Source of the DNA: Datisca glomerata
Lineage: Eukaryota; Streptophyta; Magnoliopsida; Cucurbitales; Datiscaceae
Length of the DNA stretch: 64,000 bases
Assembly (NCBI GenBank): GCA_003255025.1
Contig: QANY01009128.1
Span: forward strand, 1,426,547-1,490,546
Direction: 5' to 3'
Position numbers and translations under genes: made by a program. The number at the start of each line of letters is the position of its first letter. The first letter of the stretch is position 1. The notes beneath the pieces were generated by a model. It did not search any database. It was not told the origin of the DNA and saw only the letters and a program-made list of their open reading frames with translations. Below are positions 1-11,010 of the stretch, one piece after another.

Positions 1-599
1 ACATGACAGATTGGGTGTCCTGAAACTTAATGTCACTTAAATTTATCTGAACCTTAAGGACGCTAACATGAATATGGTGAGATCCAACCGTATAACTTGA
101 TAGATAACATGACGTGAACAATTTGGTTATTTGATAACCAAGGGACATGACTAAGTCTACTTCTTGTTTACTTATCACTTGACTTGAATTAATATTCATA
201 ATTCACATTATCACATATACATATGTAAACATAAAACTTGTTCATGAACATAAACGATATAACTATTATATGTATAACTCAAAATATAATCATATACAAC
301 ATGGTAAATAATTTAATTATGATATGAAAAATAAATAAAACACTTTATCATAAGATTTAATATAAAGAAATAATAAAACAGTTTCACATTATATATTCAA
401 CATTTATAATATATGAACTGAATTATTATGTAAATTCGCTTACCTGAATTTGCTACGAATTAAATTCAGCAACTAATGACCTAAAATCCAAGGATCCCAG
501 GTCACAACAAATTCATATAATATCTATAATTCTTTAATTAACTAGAGGCCAAGCGAGGTTGGAAACAGGTGGAAACTACACCGGGTGTAAATTATCAAG

Positions 600-1210
600 C
601 GGTCCAAAATGGTTCAACAAGGTTTGGGTGGTCTGAATTGGTTCGGTTCTGCTATTTTGGGCTGGTTCGGTCTGGTCGGGTTGAACTAGTTTGTTCTGGT
701 CTAACCGAGTCGGTTCGGTTTGGTCTGGTCTAACTGACCTGGTTTGACCTTGTCTAATTGAACTGATCTGGTTCAGGTGAACAGATTCAAGAGAAGGGGA
801 GGAACAATAAAGGGAAATGAAGAAGAGGAAGAGGGAAAGGGAGAGAGAGACGCAACAGAAAGGGGGGAAAGACGAAGGGAGAGAGACTGAGAGAAGTAAC
901 GAGAGGGAGACATAGAGAGAGACCAATACAACAAAAATAGAGGGTGAAAGGGAGACGAAGGAGAGAGAGAGACCGAGACAAAACAGAAATAGAGGGAAAG
1001 AGGGAGACTGAGACAATAGAAATAGAGGAGGAAGAGGGAGACAAAGAAGAAAGAGACCGAGACAACAGAAACAAAGGGGGAAGAGGGATACGAAGGAGAG
1101 AGAGAGACCGAGATAAATAGAAACAGAGGGGGAAGAATGAGATGAATGGGAGAGAGAAATACTGAGAGAAGTAGAAATAGAGAGAGTGAGAGACCGAGAG
1201 ATTGAAGCTT
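600..1210. repeat. simple-sequence block: GGTT/TGGTC-rich, then GA-rich
   Basis: From about 600 to 780 the plus strand is built from variants of GGTTCGGT and TGGTC. From about 790 to 1210 it is almost pure purine (GAGAGAGAC, GGGAGAC, GAAATAGAGG). Reading frames here give low-complexity Ser/Leu/Phe/Pro or Gln/Thr/Pro strings and are not credible genes. The block lies in the presumed chromovirus LTR. Confidence 0.6.
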
Positions 1211-1912
1211 ACCAAAATGGAGTTACAGGTGGTGCGGTGACGATGCCGGAAACAAAGATGAACAAAATGCCTAGCTTTGAAAATTGAGAAAAATCCAGAA
1301 TTGGATATTATATACACATTGAATAAATCATGAGAAATGAGAAAAGAATGAAGAAATAGAGAAGAATTAGTTTACCTTAAATTGATGGCGGAACAAATGG
1401 AAAACGAGACAAGCAAGAAGATCGAGATGAAGATAAAACAGAGAGCTCGTGGAAAATTAGAGGAGAGGAAAAATAAACTCAGATTGATTCTTCAATGAAT
1501 TTATCAAAATCTAAGTTGATTATAGAAAAGAAAGAGAAAATAAAATAGAAGAAACAAGTAATCATTTACCTTGATTAATGGAGGATAGTTGTTAAAGAAG
1601 AAACTAGATGAAGTAGCAAGCAAAAGGGGTTTTCGTTGGGTGAAGAAAACTATAAAAGAATTAGAGATGTGCAGTAAAATAAAAAGGGGAGGGCTCGTGA
1701 ATATAAAAGAAAATGGGAAGAAGGGGAGGGAGAGTGTAGGTGGTTACAAGGATTAGCTTGAGATAAACAAAAGAGAGATTTAGGGGAAAAATGGTTGAGA
1801 GGGAACACGTGGTATGGGGGAAACAAATGGAGTGGCTTAGGGTATATGTACATATATAGTGTGAGTGGGGGTTCTAAATTACAAACTACCTTTTATTAAA
1901 CACTGTATCACA

Positions 1913-1927
1913 TTCTCCCCTCCTTAA
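1913..1927 (-). other. polypurine tract of the chromovirus
   Basis: Minus strand reads TTAAGGAGGGGAGAA immediately before the TG that opens the 3' LTR at 1912. A purine run in this position primes plus-strand synthesis in LTR retrotransposons. Confidence 0.7.
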
Positions 1928-1949
1928 GAACTTTCGTCCCCGAAACGAA

Positions 1950-2495
1950 TATACCTTACAGATAATAATTCTGGATACTTGACACGTATCTCCGCTTTTC
2001 GTTCCCATGTTGCTTCCTCGACTCGATGATTTCTCCAGAGAACCTTGACTAACTAAACCATTCAGTTACGAAGAGTCTAATTCCTACGCTCTAGAATTTT
2101 GATTGGCTTCTCCTCGTAAGTAATATCATCACAAACTTGTAGAGGTTGAAAATCCATGCTTTGGTCGGGCACATACTTGTGAGCATCGAGACATAAAACA
2201 CATAATGAACACCTTAAAGAGCTGGTGGTAAAGCAAGCCGGTAGGCCAAAGGACATATACGATCCAAAATCTCAAAAAGGCATGTAAACCTGGGGCTCAG
2301 CTTCCCCTTGCGACCAAAATGCATAACACCCTTTATTGGGGAAACCTTGAGAAGCACATGATCACCCACTTTAAATTCGAGATCCTTCCTCCTGACATAT
2401 GCGTAACTCTTTTGCCTACTCTAAGCGGTCTTCATTCTATCTTTGATTTTCTAAATAGCTTCATTTGTAGACTGAACCAGATCACTGGAGTTAAT
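1950..2495 (-). pseudogene. gypsy integrase C-terminus and chromodomain remnant
   Basis: Minus-strand translation gives recognisable pieces of a chromovirus polyprotein tail: SRQKSYAYVRRKDLEF, then KVGDHVLLKVSPIKG and GKLSPRF. Further on come a YVSMLTSM-like segment, and finally a segment resembling the chromodomain core VLWRNH.VEEATWE. Several stop codons and at least one frameshift break it, including probable Gln-to-stop changes near 2430-2450. The best unbroken part is 2319-2440. It is a decayed coding remnant with no expected product. Confidence 0.75.
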
Positions 2496-3879
2496 TACCA
2501 CAACTAACTGTAACAAACCAATAGAAAGGAAAGCATGAAGCATAATTGTAAGTCTCACAAATTAGAAAAGAAAACACACTGACAACACGAATCGAACAGA
2601 TTCTAGCTCACTTCACCAGCCAAGACATGAAGTAAGTCAACCCCCATGAAGCCTATCTCATGTCAACAGCACCTAACCTACCACATACATTATAGAAAAC
2701 TAACATTCATGAGAAATGAGCACATAATAGAAAAAGAAAAAATGGCACAATGAACAAAGCCCAACCATAAATCATCGCTAAGTTTAGCTCACTTCATAAG
2801 AAAAACAACCAACTCCCTTCATATAGAGGGTACAAAAGCCAATGCAAAATTTCATTATTTTTTGTCACACAATAAAATGATACTAACCTACCATCTCATC
2901 TAACATTAAGAAATGATATCTCGTCACATCGAGTTAAAATTTCTCATCACCAAGCTCTCTACTAATGTACTTCCACCAACACTAAACTTACTTCTTGAGA
3001 TGCTGAACATCATAGAGTTTCTGCCAAAAGAATTGATAAGTACTAGAATAAAATTATTTTAGATTCAAAAATCACATAAAAAGATGGTTGCCCCAAGAAA
3101 AATTAATTAAAATTGAACTCTATGAGAAGGAAATATCAAGAGCCTTTATTTCTAGATCTATTTGGTACCACCATAAAATTTGTACAGGTAATGCGCCGTC
3201 TACGTGAATCAATACAATGGAATATAATCATTCTCTTATAAACTCACAGAAGGGGATATTAGCAAGAAAATCAACCCAAGAACTAGTAGACTCGATAGTC
3301 AAAGTCTTAAAGACATAGTTATTCTCAATAGTAAGATCAAATATATTACCCTTATGAAAATGGTTAAGTTATGAACATAATCAAGATTTTAGCCACGGAA
3401 CCAAACTGTAGAGGCACCGGAAATCCAAATAAATAACATATTCATGTAGCATTAACAAAAGAAAAAGTGCATTGATTTTTCCCAGGTAATTAACTTTGAT
3501 GAAATTTATGGCTCAAATACAAGAGGAAAAATAAACATCTGCTAACCTAAGAAGCAAACAGGTGAACAACCTAATTATCACAGAACATATATGTATTGAA
3601 ATATCGATCAAATAAGACAAGCTAATCATCATTACCTCTGACAATTGCAGCTGCACATGGCACACCCCATCCCCTCAACCCCCCAACGTTAAGGCACATG
3701 ACCCAGCACCTGAACTCACATGGGTGCTGATGTATTCACAAGCTCAATAGTTCTGATGGCTCTTTAGGCACCTCCACGACAGGAGCCTACAAGAATCTAA
3801 CTTGTACAAGTGTCTAATCTGGGTGAAAAAGCATACGAATAAAGATAAAAAATGAAACGATTAGGATTATCCTTACCTC
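2496..3879. other. non-coding AT-rich stretch
   Basis: No convincing reading frame, RNA gene or element boundary was found here. The sequence is AT-rich with short A runs. Confidence 0.5.
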
Positions 3880-4180
3880 CTACCCCATTGAAAATAGCTG
3901 TAAATTTTGAACTGCGAGATTGGATTTGGAAGTTTCGTTGACAACCGCAGATTCTGCACTGACGCTCCTAGGGTCATCGCCAGACGACACCCTTATCCTG
4001 GAAAACCCTTCAACTTGCGTCGCCAAGTCTTCCCCACTGAGAAGCTTCGAAAGTTTCTCCCATGGCGGCTCACTCTTTAACAGAGAAGCTTCGCGCGTCT
4101 CTCTCTTCATCCCACCGATCTTGTTCCCTCTTCCTGCCGATCTCACTTCTCTCTTCCCAACAGAAGCTTGGAGAGCCTTT
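3868..4180 (-). CDS. possible first exon of an unknown gene
   Basis: A minus-strand frame starting at an ATG near 4108 (MKRETREASLLKSEPPWEKL) runs about 75 residues to a TAG at 3880. A good splice donor (AG|GTAAGGAT) follows a few bases after the stop. The DNA is clearly GC-richer than its surroundings. Upstream on the same strand (4240-4400) lie repeated GACGGCTGAGAT-type motifs of the sort found near plant housekeeping promoters. I recognise no domain, and no downstream exon was found toward 2500, where transposon sequence begins. It may be the 5' end of a gene whose remainder was lost, or a non-coding first exon. Low certainty. Confidence 0.25.
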
Positions 4181-4239
4181 CTTCATGGATGAAGCTTCGA
4201 AGGCTCTCTCAATCGCCCCCTCTCTCTTTGGTACACGAT

Positions 4240-4400
4240 CACCTAACAAAAGAAATCGACGGCTGAGATCAATAATCCAAAGGAGATGGACGGCTGAGAT
4301 ATGATCCCACCCACCATACGGACGGTCGAGATTCATTTTCACCAACCCCAAAATATGAAACACATCGACAGAAATGATCATAGCGATCCAACGGTCCAGG
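4240..4400. promoter_or_regulatory. repeated GACGG(C/T)(T/C)GAGAT motifs, promoter-like
   Basis: GACGGCTGAGAT occurs at about 4258 and 4288, and GACGGTCGAGATT at about 4320. A related GATCCAACGGTCCAGGATC follows at about 4384. This spacing of near-identical 12-mers beside a possible first exon suggests an upstream regulatory block for a minus-strand transcript. Function is inferred. Confidence 0.3.
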
Positions 4401-4572
4401 ATCCATCAACACTTAACTGCACTAAAATGACTGACATACCCTTCATTCCACCAAAATTTATAAGCCAACTCCAAGCACATCCATCAAGTAAATAAGCTCA
4501 GATTATAGGGACAGGATGGACATTTTATGAAAGTAAGCAGCTAGAAACTCACCCTTTTATAAGAGAAAGATA

Positions 4573-4797
4573 TGTGTAATTTTTCTCATTGCCAAAGCAA
4601 ACTCTTTGAAAATAAAAAAAAACAACCCCCCCAAAAAAAAAGAAGGGAAAAAAATGAAACTTTACGGAAAGTAGGAGCATAAAAGAGTGAAAACGAATTT
4701 ATAAGTAATTAATAGCCGAGTACGTGATTGATGAAAGTTCAATAATTTTGCATGGGACCAATAGTAGTCAAGTCCTTTTTTTTTAAATCAAAAGAAA
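4573..4797 (+). repeat. dispersed direct repeat, copy 1 (about 225 bp)
   Basis: This segment matches 11201-11429 in the same orientation. Shared landmarks in order are AAAGCAAACTCTTTGAAAAT, GGAAAGTAGGAGCATAAAAG, AGCCGAGTACGTGATTGATG and CCAATAGTAGTCAAGTC. The two copies flank the whole copia element at 5963-11005. Confidence 0.75.
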
Positions 4798-4970
4798 TCA
4801 CTTTCTCTCCATTACTAAATTTTTTAAGAAAATTAATAATTTGATCATCGTAGTTTGTACTTATTTTTATTTTGATTATCATAGTTTAAAAAGTTTAAAT
4901 TTGATGATCCTAATTTATTTAACGTTTTAATATGGTCATTCTGTCATGCTCCATTAACAGGCACATTAAT

Positions 4971-5070
4971 GTGACACGTTAAGTGATGATGTGGCACGTT
5001 AAGTGATTATGTGACACGTTAAGTGATGACGTGAGATGTTAAGTGATGATTTGATACGTTAAGTGATGAT
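4971..5070 (+). repeat. 20-bp minisatellite, 5 copies
   Basis: Five consecutive 20-bp units of the form GTGACACGTTAAGTGATGAT with one to four changes each. The repeat is exactly phased from 4971 to 5070. Confidence 0.9.
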
Positions 5071-5139
5071 GTACCATTAAAATATTATTTTATATTTTCC
5101 AACTCACATAATATATATTTTATTTTATAAAAAATATCA

Positions 5140-5208
5140 CTTTTTACTTTATCTTTTAAAATTTAACTTTTTACTTTATCTTTTAAAATTTAACTTTTTA
5201 CTTTATCT
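5140..5208 (+). repeat. 27-bp tandem repeat, about 2.5 copies
   Basis: A 27-bp unit beginning CTTTTTACTTTATCTTTTAA occurs at 5140 and 5167. A partial third copy starts at 5194. Confidence 0.9.
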
Positions 5209-5962
5209 CTCCATTCCCCCTTCATCGTTTCCTCCATCCTTTCCTGTTCAATGAAGCAACGAATCTCCGTTTCTTCCATTTCTTAGCTTTGATCGCTTTT
5301 TTCTTACAGGTAAGCTTCGATTCTTCATTTAAGTCCTTTAACTTTTAAAATTTAAACCATGTAATCTCTATTTAAACGTTTATTAGTAATTACTAACAGA
5401 AAGATCAAGTACTAAGCATGTCATCAAAACTAAGGCTGAAATCACATTATCTTCAGCAAATTTTATAATTTAAATCGCATAAAATCATAGCTTAGCTCAC
5501 ACGAAATTGAGGTACACGATCTACAACAAATAAGAATTTAGTTTGATTTAAGACCCGATTTTGATTACGCAGGTGATCGCTCCATTTAATTTCTAACGAT
5601 CGATTAGCACATTTATGTTTTGAAAGTTAAGGAACTTAACTGTTCATTTTAAATTGTTGATTTTTCTACAGTATCATGTGTATTGGTAAGGAATGATCAT
5701 TCTTATATCACTCCAGAAGTCGTGAAATGACCTTCGCTGTCATAGTTCTTCGACATTCATGCCATGTCAGCAACAAATGATATGGCACGTGAATATCTCT
5801 CTACACACTCACTATGAACATTTAGCGTGATCAATGTCAAGTAGGAAAAATAAGTAGATTTTTTATGTACCATACTCAAACCGAGATTATAAAGTCATAA
5901 CTATTACAAATATCTCTTATATTCTTACTACTAAGGGAAGAGTAAATACTATATGATCATAT

Positions 5963-6177
5963 TATAGAAGATTGAGAAGAGATGGAGTAAACAATCAAGA
6001 AGAATGAGAACCAGGAAGAATGGAAGAAAGAATCGAAGGAGAAGAAAGACTAAAGTGAAATTTCAGTAACCAAAAAGAAACTGTACAAAGAGCAATATAA
6101 AGAAGGGATAAACTATACTAATAACTAGTTAAGCTAAAGGATAGTAATACTCTCAACTAAATTAACTATTTTTAACA
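5963..6177 (-). repeat. 3' LTR of the copia element
   Basis: 215 bp; it carries a 12-bp segment absent from the 5' LTR. The terminal dinucleotide at 5963-5964 is TA rather than TG on the plus strand, a point change relative to the other copy. The CATAT target duplication is at 5958-5962. Confidence 0.93.
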
Positions 6178-6190
6178 TCTCCCCTCAAAC
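6178..6190 (-). other. polypurine tract of the copia element
   Basis: Minus strand reads TTTGAGGGGAGA directly before the 3' LTR, the expected plus-strand primer site. Confidence 0.85.
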
Positions 6191-6239
6191 TTAGCGTAGG
6201 TTAAATGATAAGTTTGTCGCTCAAAAATTAAAATTTAGA

Positions 6240-8610
6240 AGTAGGCAAAGCCTTTGTAAAAAGATCTGCCAACTGAATGTATGAAGGAACATGTTGAACA
6301 ATAAGATATTTCTTCATAATTTTCCCCCTCACAAAGTGATAATCAATCTCCACATGCTTTGTCCTAGCATGAAGAACCGGATTAGAAGCCAAGTAAACAT
6401 CATAGGTGTTATCTTAGTATATAATAGGAGCTTTATCTTGGAAAACATGAAAATCTCGTAGAATTTGTCGAATCCAACTTAGCTCTACTGCAGTGTTAGC
6501 CAAAGCTTTGTACTCGGCCTCTGTAGAAAATCTGGCAACCGATGCTTGCTTCTTAGCACTCCAAAGACGCTGCATTGGATCCAAGAAAAACAGTAAAGCC
6601 CGAGGTGGACCTCCTATTAGAAGGATCTCCATCCCAATCAGTATTTATGAAGGCCTACAAATGGAGATTACCAGGTTTAAATAAAAGCCCATAATCCATA
6701 GTTCCAACTAAGTATCTCAAAATCCTTTTAACGACTATAAAATGAGTAGAAGTAGGTGAATGCATGAATTGACACACTCGATTTATAGCAAAATAAATAT
6801 CTAGACGAGTGAAGTTAAGTATTGAAAGGAGCCAACAATGCTCCTATATAGAGTAACATCCGAAAGAGGGGTACCTACATGACTGTACAAGGCTGTTTTG
6901 GTGGAATAAGGAGAATGACATGGCTTAGAATGCAACATAACAACCTTTAAAAGTAAGTCTTTGGTGTATTTAAGTTGATTAACAAAGATGCCATTAGTAG
7001 TCTGAGTGATTTCTAAACCAATAAAGTACTTTAAACAACCTAAATATCTGAAACAATTTTACTAATGTAATCATTATTAGTTCCACTAATGATAATGTCA
7101 ACATAAAGTAAGATATAAGTCAAGGATGAAGAAGAAGCATAAACAAATAAGGATGTATCAGCTTAAGATGCAACAAATCTGATAGAAAGAAAATGACTAG
7201 TACGTTCAAACCAAACCCTATGTGCTTATTTAAGACCATAAAGAGATTTGTTCAGTCTACAAACATAATTAGGGTAATGCTTGTAAATAAAACTTTATGC
7301 TTTAGACATATAAACCTCCTCATAAAGATTACCATAAAAGAAAGCATTCTTAACATCTAGTTGTCTCAGTGACCAACCATAAGTCGCAGCCAGCGATAAC
7401 AAAATAAGAATAGTATGACGTTTAATAATAGGGCTAAAAGTTTCACTATAGTCTAAACCAGGTTATTGATGAAAGCCCTAAGCAACTAATCAAGCTTTAT
7501 GCTTAGAAATAGAACCATCAGGATTATACTTAAGCTTATACGCCCATTTACATCCAATAACATTTTTATTGCAAGGGAATGGCACTAAAGTCCAAGTATT
7601 TTGAGAAATTAAGCTTTATACTCATCATTCATATCTTGAACCCAATCAGAATTTTTAGAAGCAGTAGAGAAAGATGTAGGTTCATGCAAAGATGGACTAG
7701 AAGATGTAGCAGACACATGCAAAGCCTTCTTTTTAAATATGCCAGATTTGGACCTTGTATGCATGGGATGAGTAGAACTAGTTTGTACAGATTAAGGAGG
7801 TTGAGCTATAGGCAAGTCAACATAAAGATTGGAAGAGATATTTGGAAAGGATTTAGAGTATAAGTTGCCAAAAGTAATGGAATGAGACATGGAATTTGTG
7901 TCATGCAAGGTAGGAATAGAAGCAGTGTTGTCCATACCAGTATGTTCAGAATCAATGTTAACAGAATTAATACAAAAAGGCATATCATGCACACAAAAAG
8001 TGACAGCAAGATTGTCAACATTTGAACTAGAAATAACATTGGACATATCAGAATGAGAACAATTAACAGTATTTCCAGTAGGAGAGATATCATATAGAGA
8101 AACAGAAGGTATATCAGAAACAGAATTCGCAGTATTTATATGACTGGCAGAAGAAAAGGAACCAGAAGAAGCAGCAGTATGTCTAGAAGGAGTAGTAGTT
8201 GAGGAAGTCCAATATTTATAACGAAAATGAAGTAAAGAATTATACCTGGATGGAGATCTAGAGTGATCAGAAGTAGTAGAAGAGAATGAATTCGCAGAAC
8301 TAGTGACTGCATAAGGAAAGAGTTGTTCATGGAATAAAACATGTCTAGAAACATACATTCGATGAGTATTGTGATCATAACATAAATAACCCTTTTGATT
8401 TTGAGCATAACCAAAGAAAATACAAGGAATCGATTTAAGGCAGAATTTTTTATGCATACAAGGTCTTAAACTAGGAAAACAAGCACACCCAAAAACTTTA
8501 AAGTTACTATAGTTAGGTAACTTACCAAAGAGTTTTTCAGAAGGGGAAATATTTTTAATGGTAGCCGTGGGTAATCTATTTATAAGAAGAGTAGAAACAG
8601 AAAAAGGCAT
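6240..8610 (-). pseudogene. copia reverse transcriptase and RNase H, broken
   Basis: The frame 7792-8610 carries the integrase C-terminus, with LPTATIKNISPSEKLFGK and VFGCACFPSLRPCMHKK. It is followed by a long Ser/Asn-rich spacer. The reverse transcriptase that follows (about 6700-7790) is full of stops. The catalytic YVDD box at about 7095-7106 reads LLYVD-III: one of the two catalytic Asp codons is missing. RNase H remains readable at 6414-6632 ([20 protein letters not shown]) and its end at about 6310-6400 (HARTKHVEIDYHF). Confidence 0.85.
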
Positions 8611-8614
8611 AATT

Positions 8615-9575
8615 CTAAAACATCAAAGGGACAGAAGCATGATGGAGTAAGGTTAACCCAGTTTCAACTATGTGTCTGTGTTTCCTCTTAGCAATGTCAT
8701 TTTGCTTAGGGGTGTAAGGGCAAGTCATGTGGTGAATAATAACACTTTCATGCAAGTAATTTTTAAAAGGGAGGTTGGTGTATTCACCACCCCCATCAGT
8801 CCTCAAGATTTTGATCTTGGTAGAAAATAAGTTCTCGACCATAGGTTTAAAACGTTTAAAGACAGCAAACACATCAGATTTGGAAGTAATATGATAGAAC
8901 CAGGTAAATCTTGAGATATCATCAATAAAAAATAACGTAAAATCTATGACCAAGAGAGGAAGTAACAGGGGAAGGTCCCCAAACATCACTATGAATTATA
9001 GCCAAAGGAGAGTAAGAGACGGTTTCAAAGATTGAAAATGGAAGTCTTGTCATTTTATTTTGTAAGCAACTAACATATATACATTGATCAGAAGGACTAG
9101 AAGTACAAGTCAATTTAGCTCTGCTAAGAATATGTCTACCAGTATTAGAAGCAGGGTGCCCAAGTCTAAAATGTCAAATAAAAGTATTGGCTTTAACCCC
9201 AAGAAATGCACCCTTATGCTTAGGTAAACAAGTATGAATAGGGTAGAGCCCTTGTATACTAGGTCTTTTATGAAGAATTTCCCTTGTAACTTTGTCCTGA
9301 ATATAAAAAAATGAGGCATCAAAGATAAAGATACAATTATTATCTACACAGAATTGATACAGGGAAAGAAGGTTAGAGGCAAGATGAGAAACACAAAAAG
9401 TTGAGATAAAGGAAAGGATTGAGAAGAATTTTGGAGAGTACCGGAGCCTTGATGAGTTATAAGAATGGAGTGCCCATGGCCCACTGTGATGGATTCATCT
9501 CCATTTATATTCAGAGTTGGAAATAATGTCGCTAAGAATTGGTGTTAAGTGGGTGTTGCACCCAGTATCAGTGAG
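8615..9575 (-). pseudogene. copia protease and integrase, broken
   Basis: The protease active-site motif is visible as LTDTGCNTH at about 9540-9575. It is followed by a pre-integrase domain and then the integrase core: HSDVWGPSP (first Asp, about 9005-9025), TDGGGEY (second Asp, about 8790-8810), and QNDIAKRKHRHIVE (about 8660-8700). In functional copia integrases the third catalytic residue is the Glu of a (V/A)ERK-like motif; here that position reads AKRK. Frames are interrupted between 9113 and 9322. It would cut and join element DNA if intact. Confidence 0.85.
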
Positions 9576-10767
9576 TCATACATGTGAGTCTGCAGATTGA
9601 GAATTGTGATTCATGGCAGTCATTACAGTGAGCTGTTGAGGAGGAGTGTGACCTTGATGAGAAAAGTTAAGTCTATGGTAGCAATCTACTGCACTGTGAC
9701 CATATTTTTGACAGATTTGACACTGAATTCTGCCACCTTGAGAAGAAAAATTATTGTCTAAAGCTTGAGGTTTTGAAGTTCTGAAAGGGTGGAGTACCAA
9801 GAATGGAGGGCAAAAGAGAAGGTGATGACCAGTGTTGAGACTTACCACCACGACCAAGATTGTTGGATCTTCTTGCTTTTATATTTCCTTTAAAGTTCTT
9901 GAACCCCTGCCTCTATTTAAACCACGATTAATAATGGAAACAACCATTGCAGTATTTTGAAAGATTGTTTCTTGTTTCTTGTTTTGAGAGTCAAGAAACT
10001 ATTCTTCAGACTTTAGAAGAACATGAAGCTCTTCCAAGGAAATGGGTTTTGCCCTGGTGTGAATAGAGGTCCTAATGGTATTGTATTCAGGTGGAAGCCC
10101 ATTTATTGTGTAGATAAGGATGTCTTCGTCTTCAACATTGTCAGAAACAACACTCAATTTATTTTTGATTTCTTTAATACGGTAGATGTAAGAATCCATG
10201 TTTTTCAGTTGGTTTCTTGGAAATGGAATGTAGCTCAGACTTGAGTTATAAAATATTTGTGCGAGACAGGGATGAGTATCTTCGCTCAATAGAATTTCAT
10301 ACATCTTTGGACGTTGAACACCCAACTACATAAGATAAGGCAGTGGGAGAAAGGGTGACATTGATCAAGGTCATTAGAGCATGATCTTGTGCCACCCATT
10401 GAACATACCTCGGATCAATTACTTTTGTTCCATAGGAATTCTTGCAAAATTGAGCAGGATATTTGATTGTACCATCCACATACCCAAAAACCATATGAGC
10501 TTTGAGAATGACTGATATTTGATATTTCTAGATAATGAAGTTGCTTGAGTCGAGGCGTATCGAGATGAGGTTGCATATGTTGGAGAGAAGGAAAATTAGT
10601 GAGTGAGAGGGATTTTCTTGAACAGGGGAGCCATTGGTAGCAAGATCTTGCGTAGAGGAAAATGTAGAATGGTTTTGAGTAATGGTTTGCATACTTGGTT
10701 GAGACGCACTCTGAATAGTTGGATTTTCCTGAACTTTAACTGCTTGTTCAGAGGTCTGGTTAGCCAT
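9576..10767 (-). pseudogene. copia gag, broken
   Basis: An ATG at 10767 opens MANQTSEQAVKVQ. The frame is then broken, but segments at 10297-10494 and 9999-10325 carry gag-like sequence (SYIYRIKEIKNKL, LSVVSDNVEDED). The zinc knuckle C-X2-C-X4-H-X4-C is intact at about 9681-9722 (CQICQKYGHSAVDC). Gag forms the particle that packages element RNA; this copy has several stops and frameshifts and is not expected to work. Confidence 0.85.
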
Positions 10768-10790
10768 GAATCTTAACGTTGGTCAGATCT

Positions 10791-10802
10791 ACTATGATAC
10801 CA
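10791..10802 (-). other. primer binding site of the copia element
   Basis: Minus strand directly after the 5' LTR reads TGGTATCATAGT. This is one base from the usual TGGTATCAGAG that pairs with initiator-Met tRNA in plant copia elements. Confidence 0.9.
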
Positions 10803-11005
10803 TGTAGAAGATTGAGAAGAGATGAAGTAAACAATCAAGAAGAATGAGAACCAGAAAGAATCGAAGGAGAAGAAAGAGAAAGGTGAAATATCATTAACCA
10901 AAAATAAACTGTATCGAGAGTAATATAAGGAAGGGATAAACCACACTAATAACTAGTTAAGCTAAAGGATAGAAATACCCTCCACTAAACTAAGTATCTT
11001 CAACA
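10803..11005 (-). repeat. 5' LTR of the copia element
   Basis: 203 bp, matching 5963-6177. It is followed on its outer side by the CATAT target duplication at 11006-11010. Confidence 0.93.
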
Positions 11006-11010
11006 CATAT

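Larger units (their letters stand above)
1..2495 (-). mobile_element. 3' end of a Ty3/gypsy chromovirus (Tekay/Del-like), truncated
   Basis: On the minus strand the order is integrase C-terminal tail, chromodomain-like end, polypurine tract, then the start of a 3' LTR. The LTR begins at 1912 (TGTGATACAG on the minus strand) and runs toward position 1; its far end and any target duplication were not found. The purine-rich sequence just upstream of the LTR is the sort that closes plant chromovirus polyproteins. Everything upstream of the integrase tail (above about 2495) is missing, so this is a 5'-truncated copy. Lineage is inferred from the remembered protein pattern, not from a search. Confidence 0.75.
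5963..11005 (-). mobile_element. Ty1/copia LTR retrotransposon, structurally complete, coding-dead
   Basis: Both LTRs, primer site, polypurine tract and target duplication are visible. The 5-bp duplication is CATAT at 5958-5962 and 11006-11010. The element is 5,043 bp and reads on the minus strand: 5' LTR 10803-11005, gag, protease, integrase, reverse transcriptase, RNase H, 3' LTR 5963-6177. The two LTRs differ by a 12-bp indel and about 20 substitutions (roughly 90% identical by eye), so the insertion is old. The order integrase before reverse transcriptase is diagnostic of copia. Reading frames are broken many times and key catalytic positions are altered. The small size and short LTRs recall Ale- or Ivana-type lineages, but I do not commit to one. 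Confidence 0.95.

Noticed and set aside
576..1317. Long frames on the minus strand rich in Ser, Leu, Pro and Phe
   Set aside because: They come from the purine/pyrimidine simple-sequence block and have no start context, domain or codon pattern of a gene.
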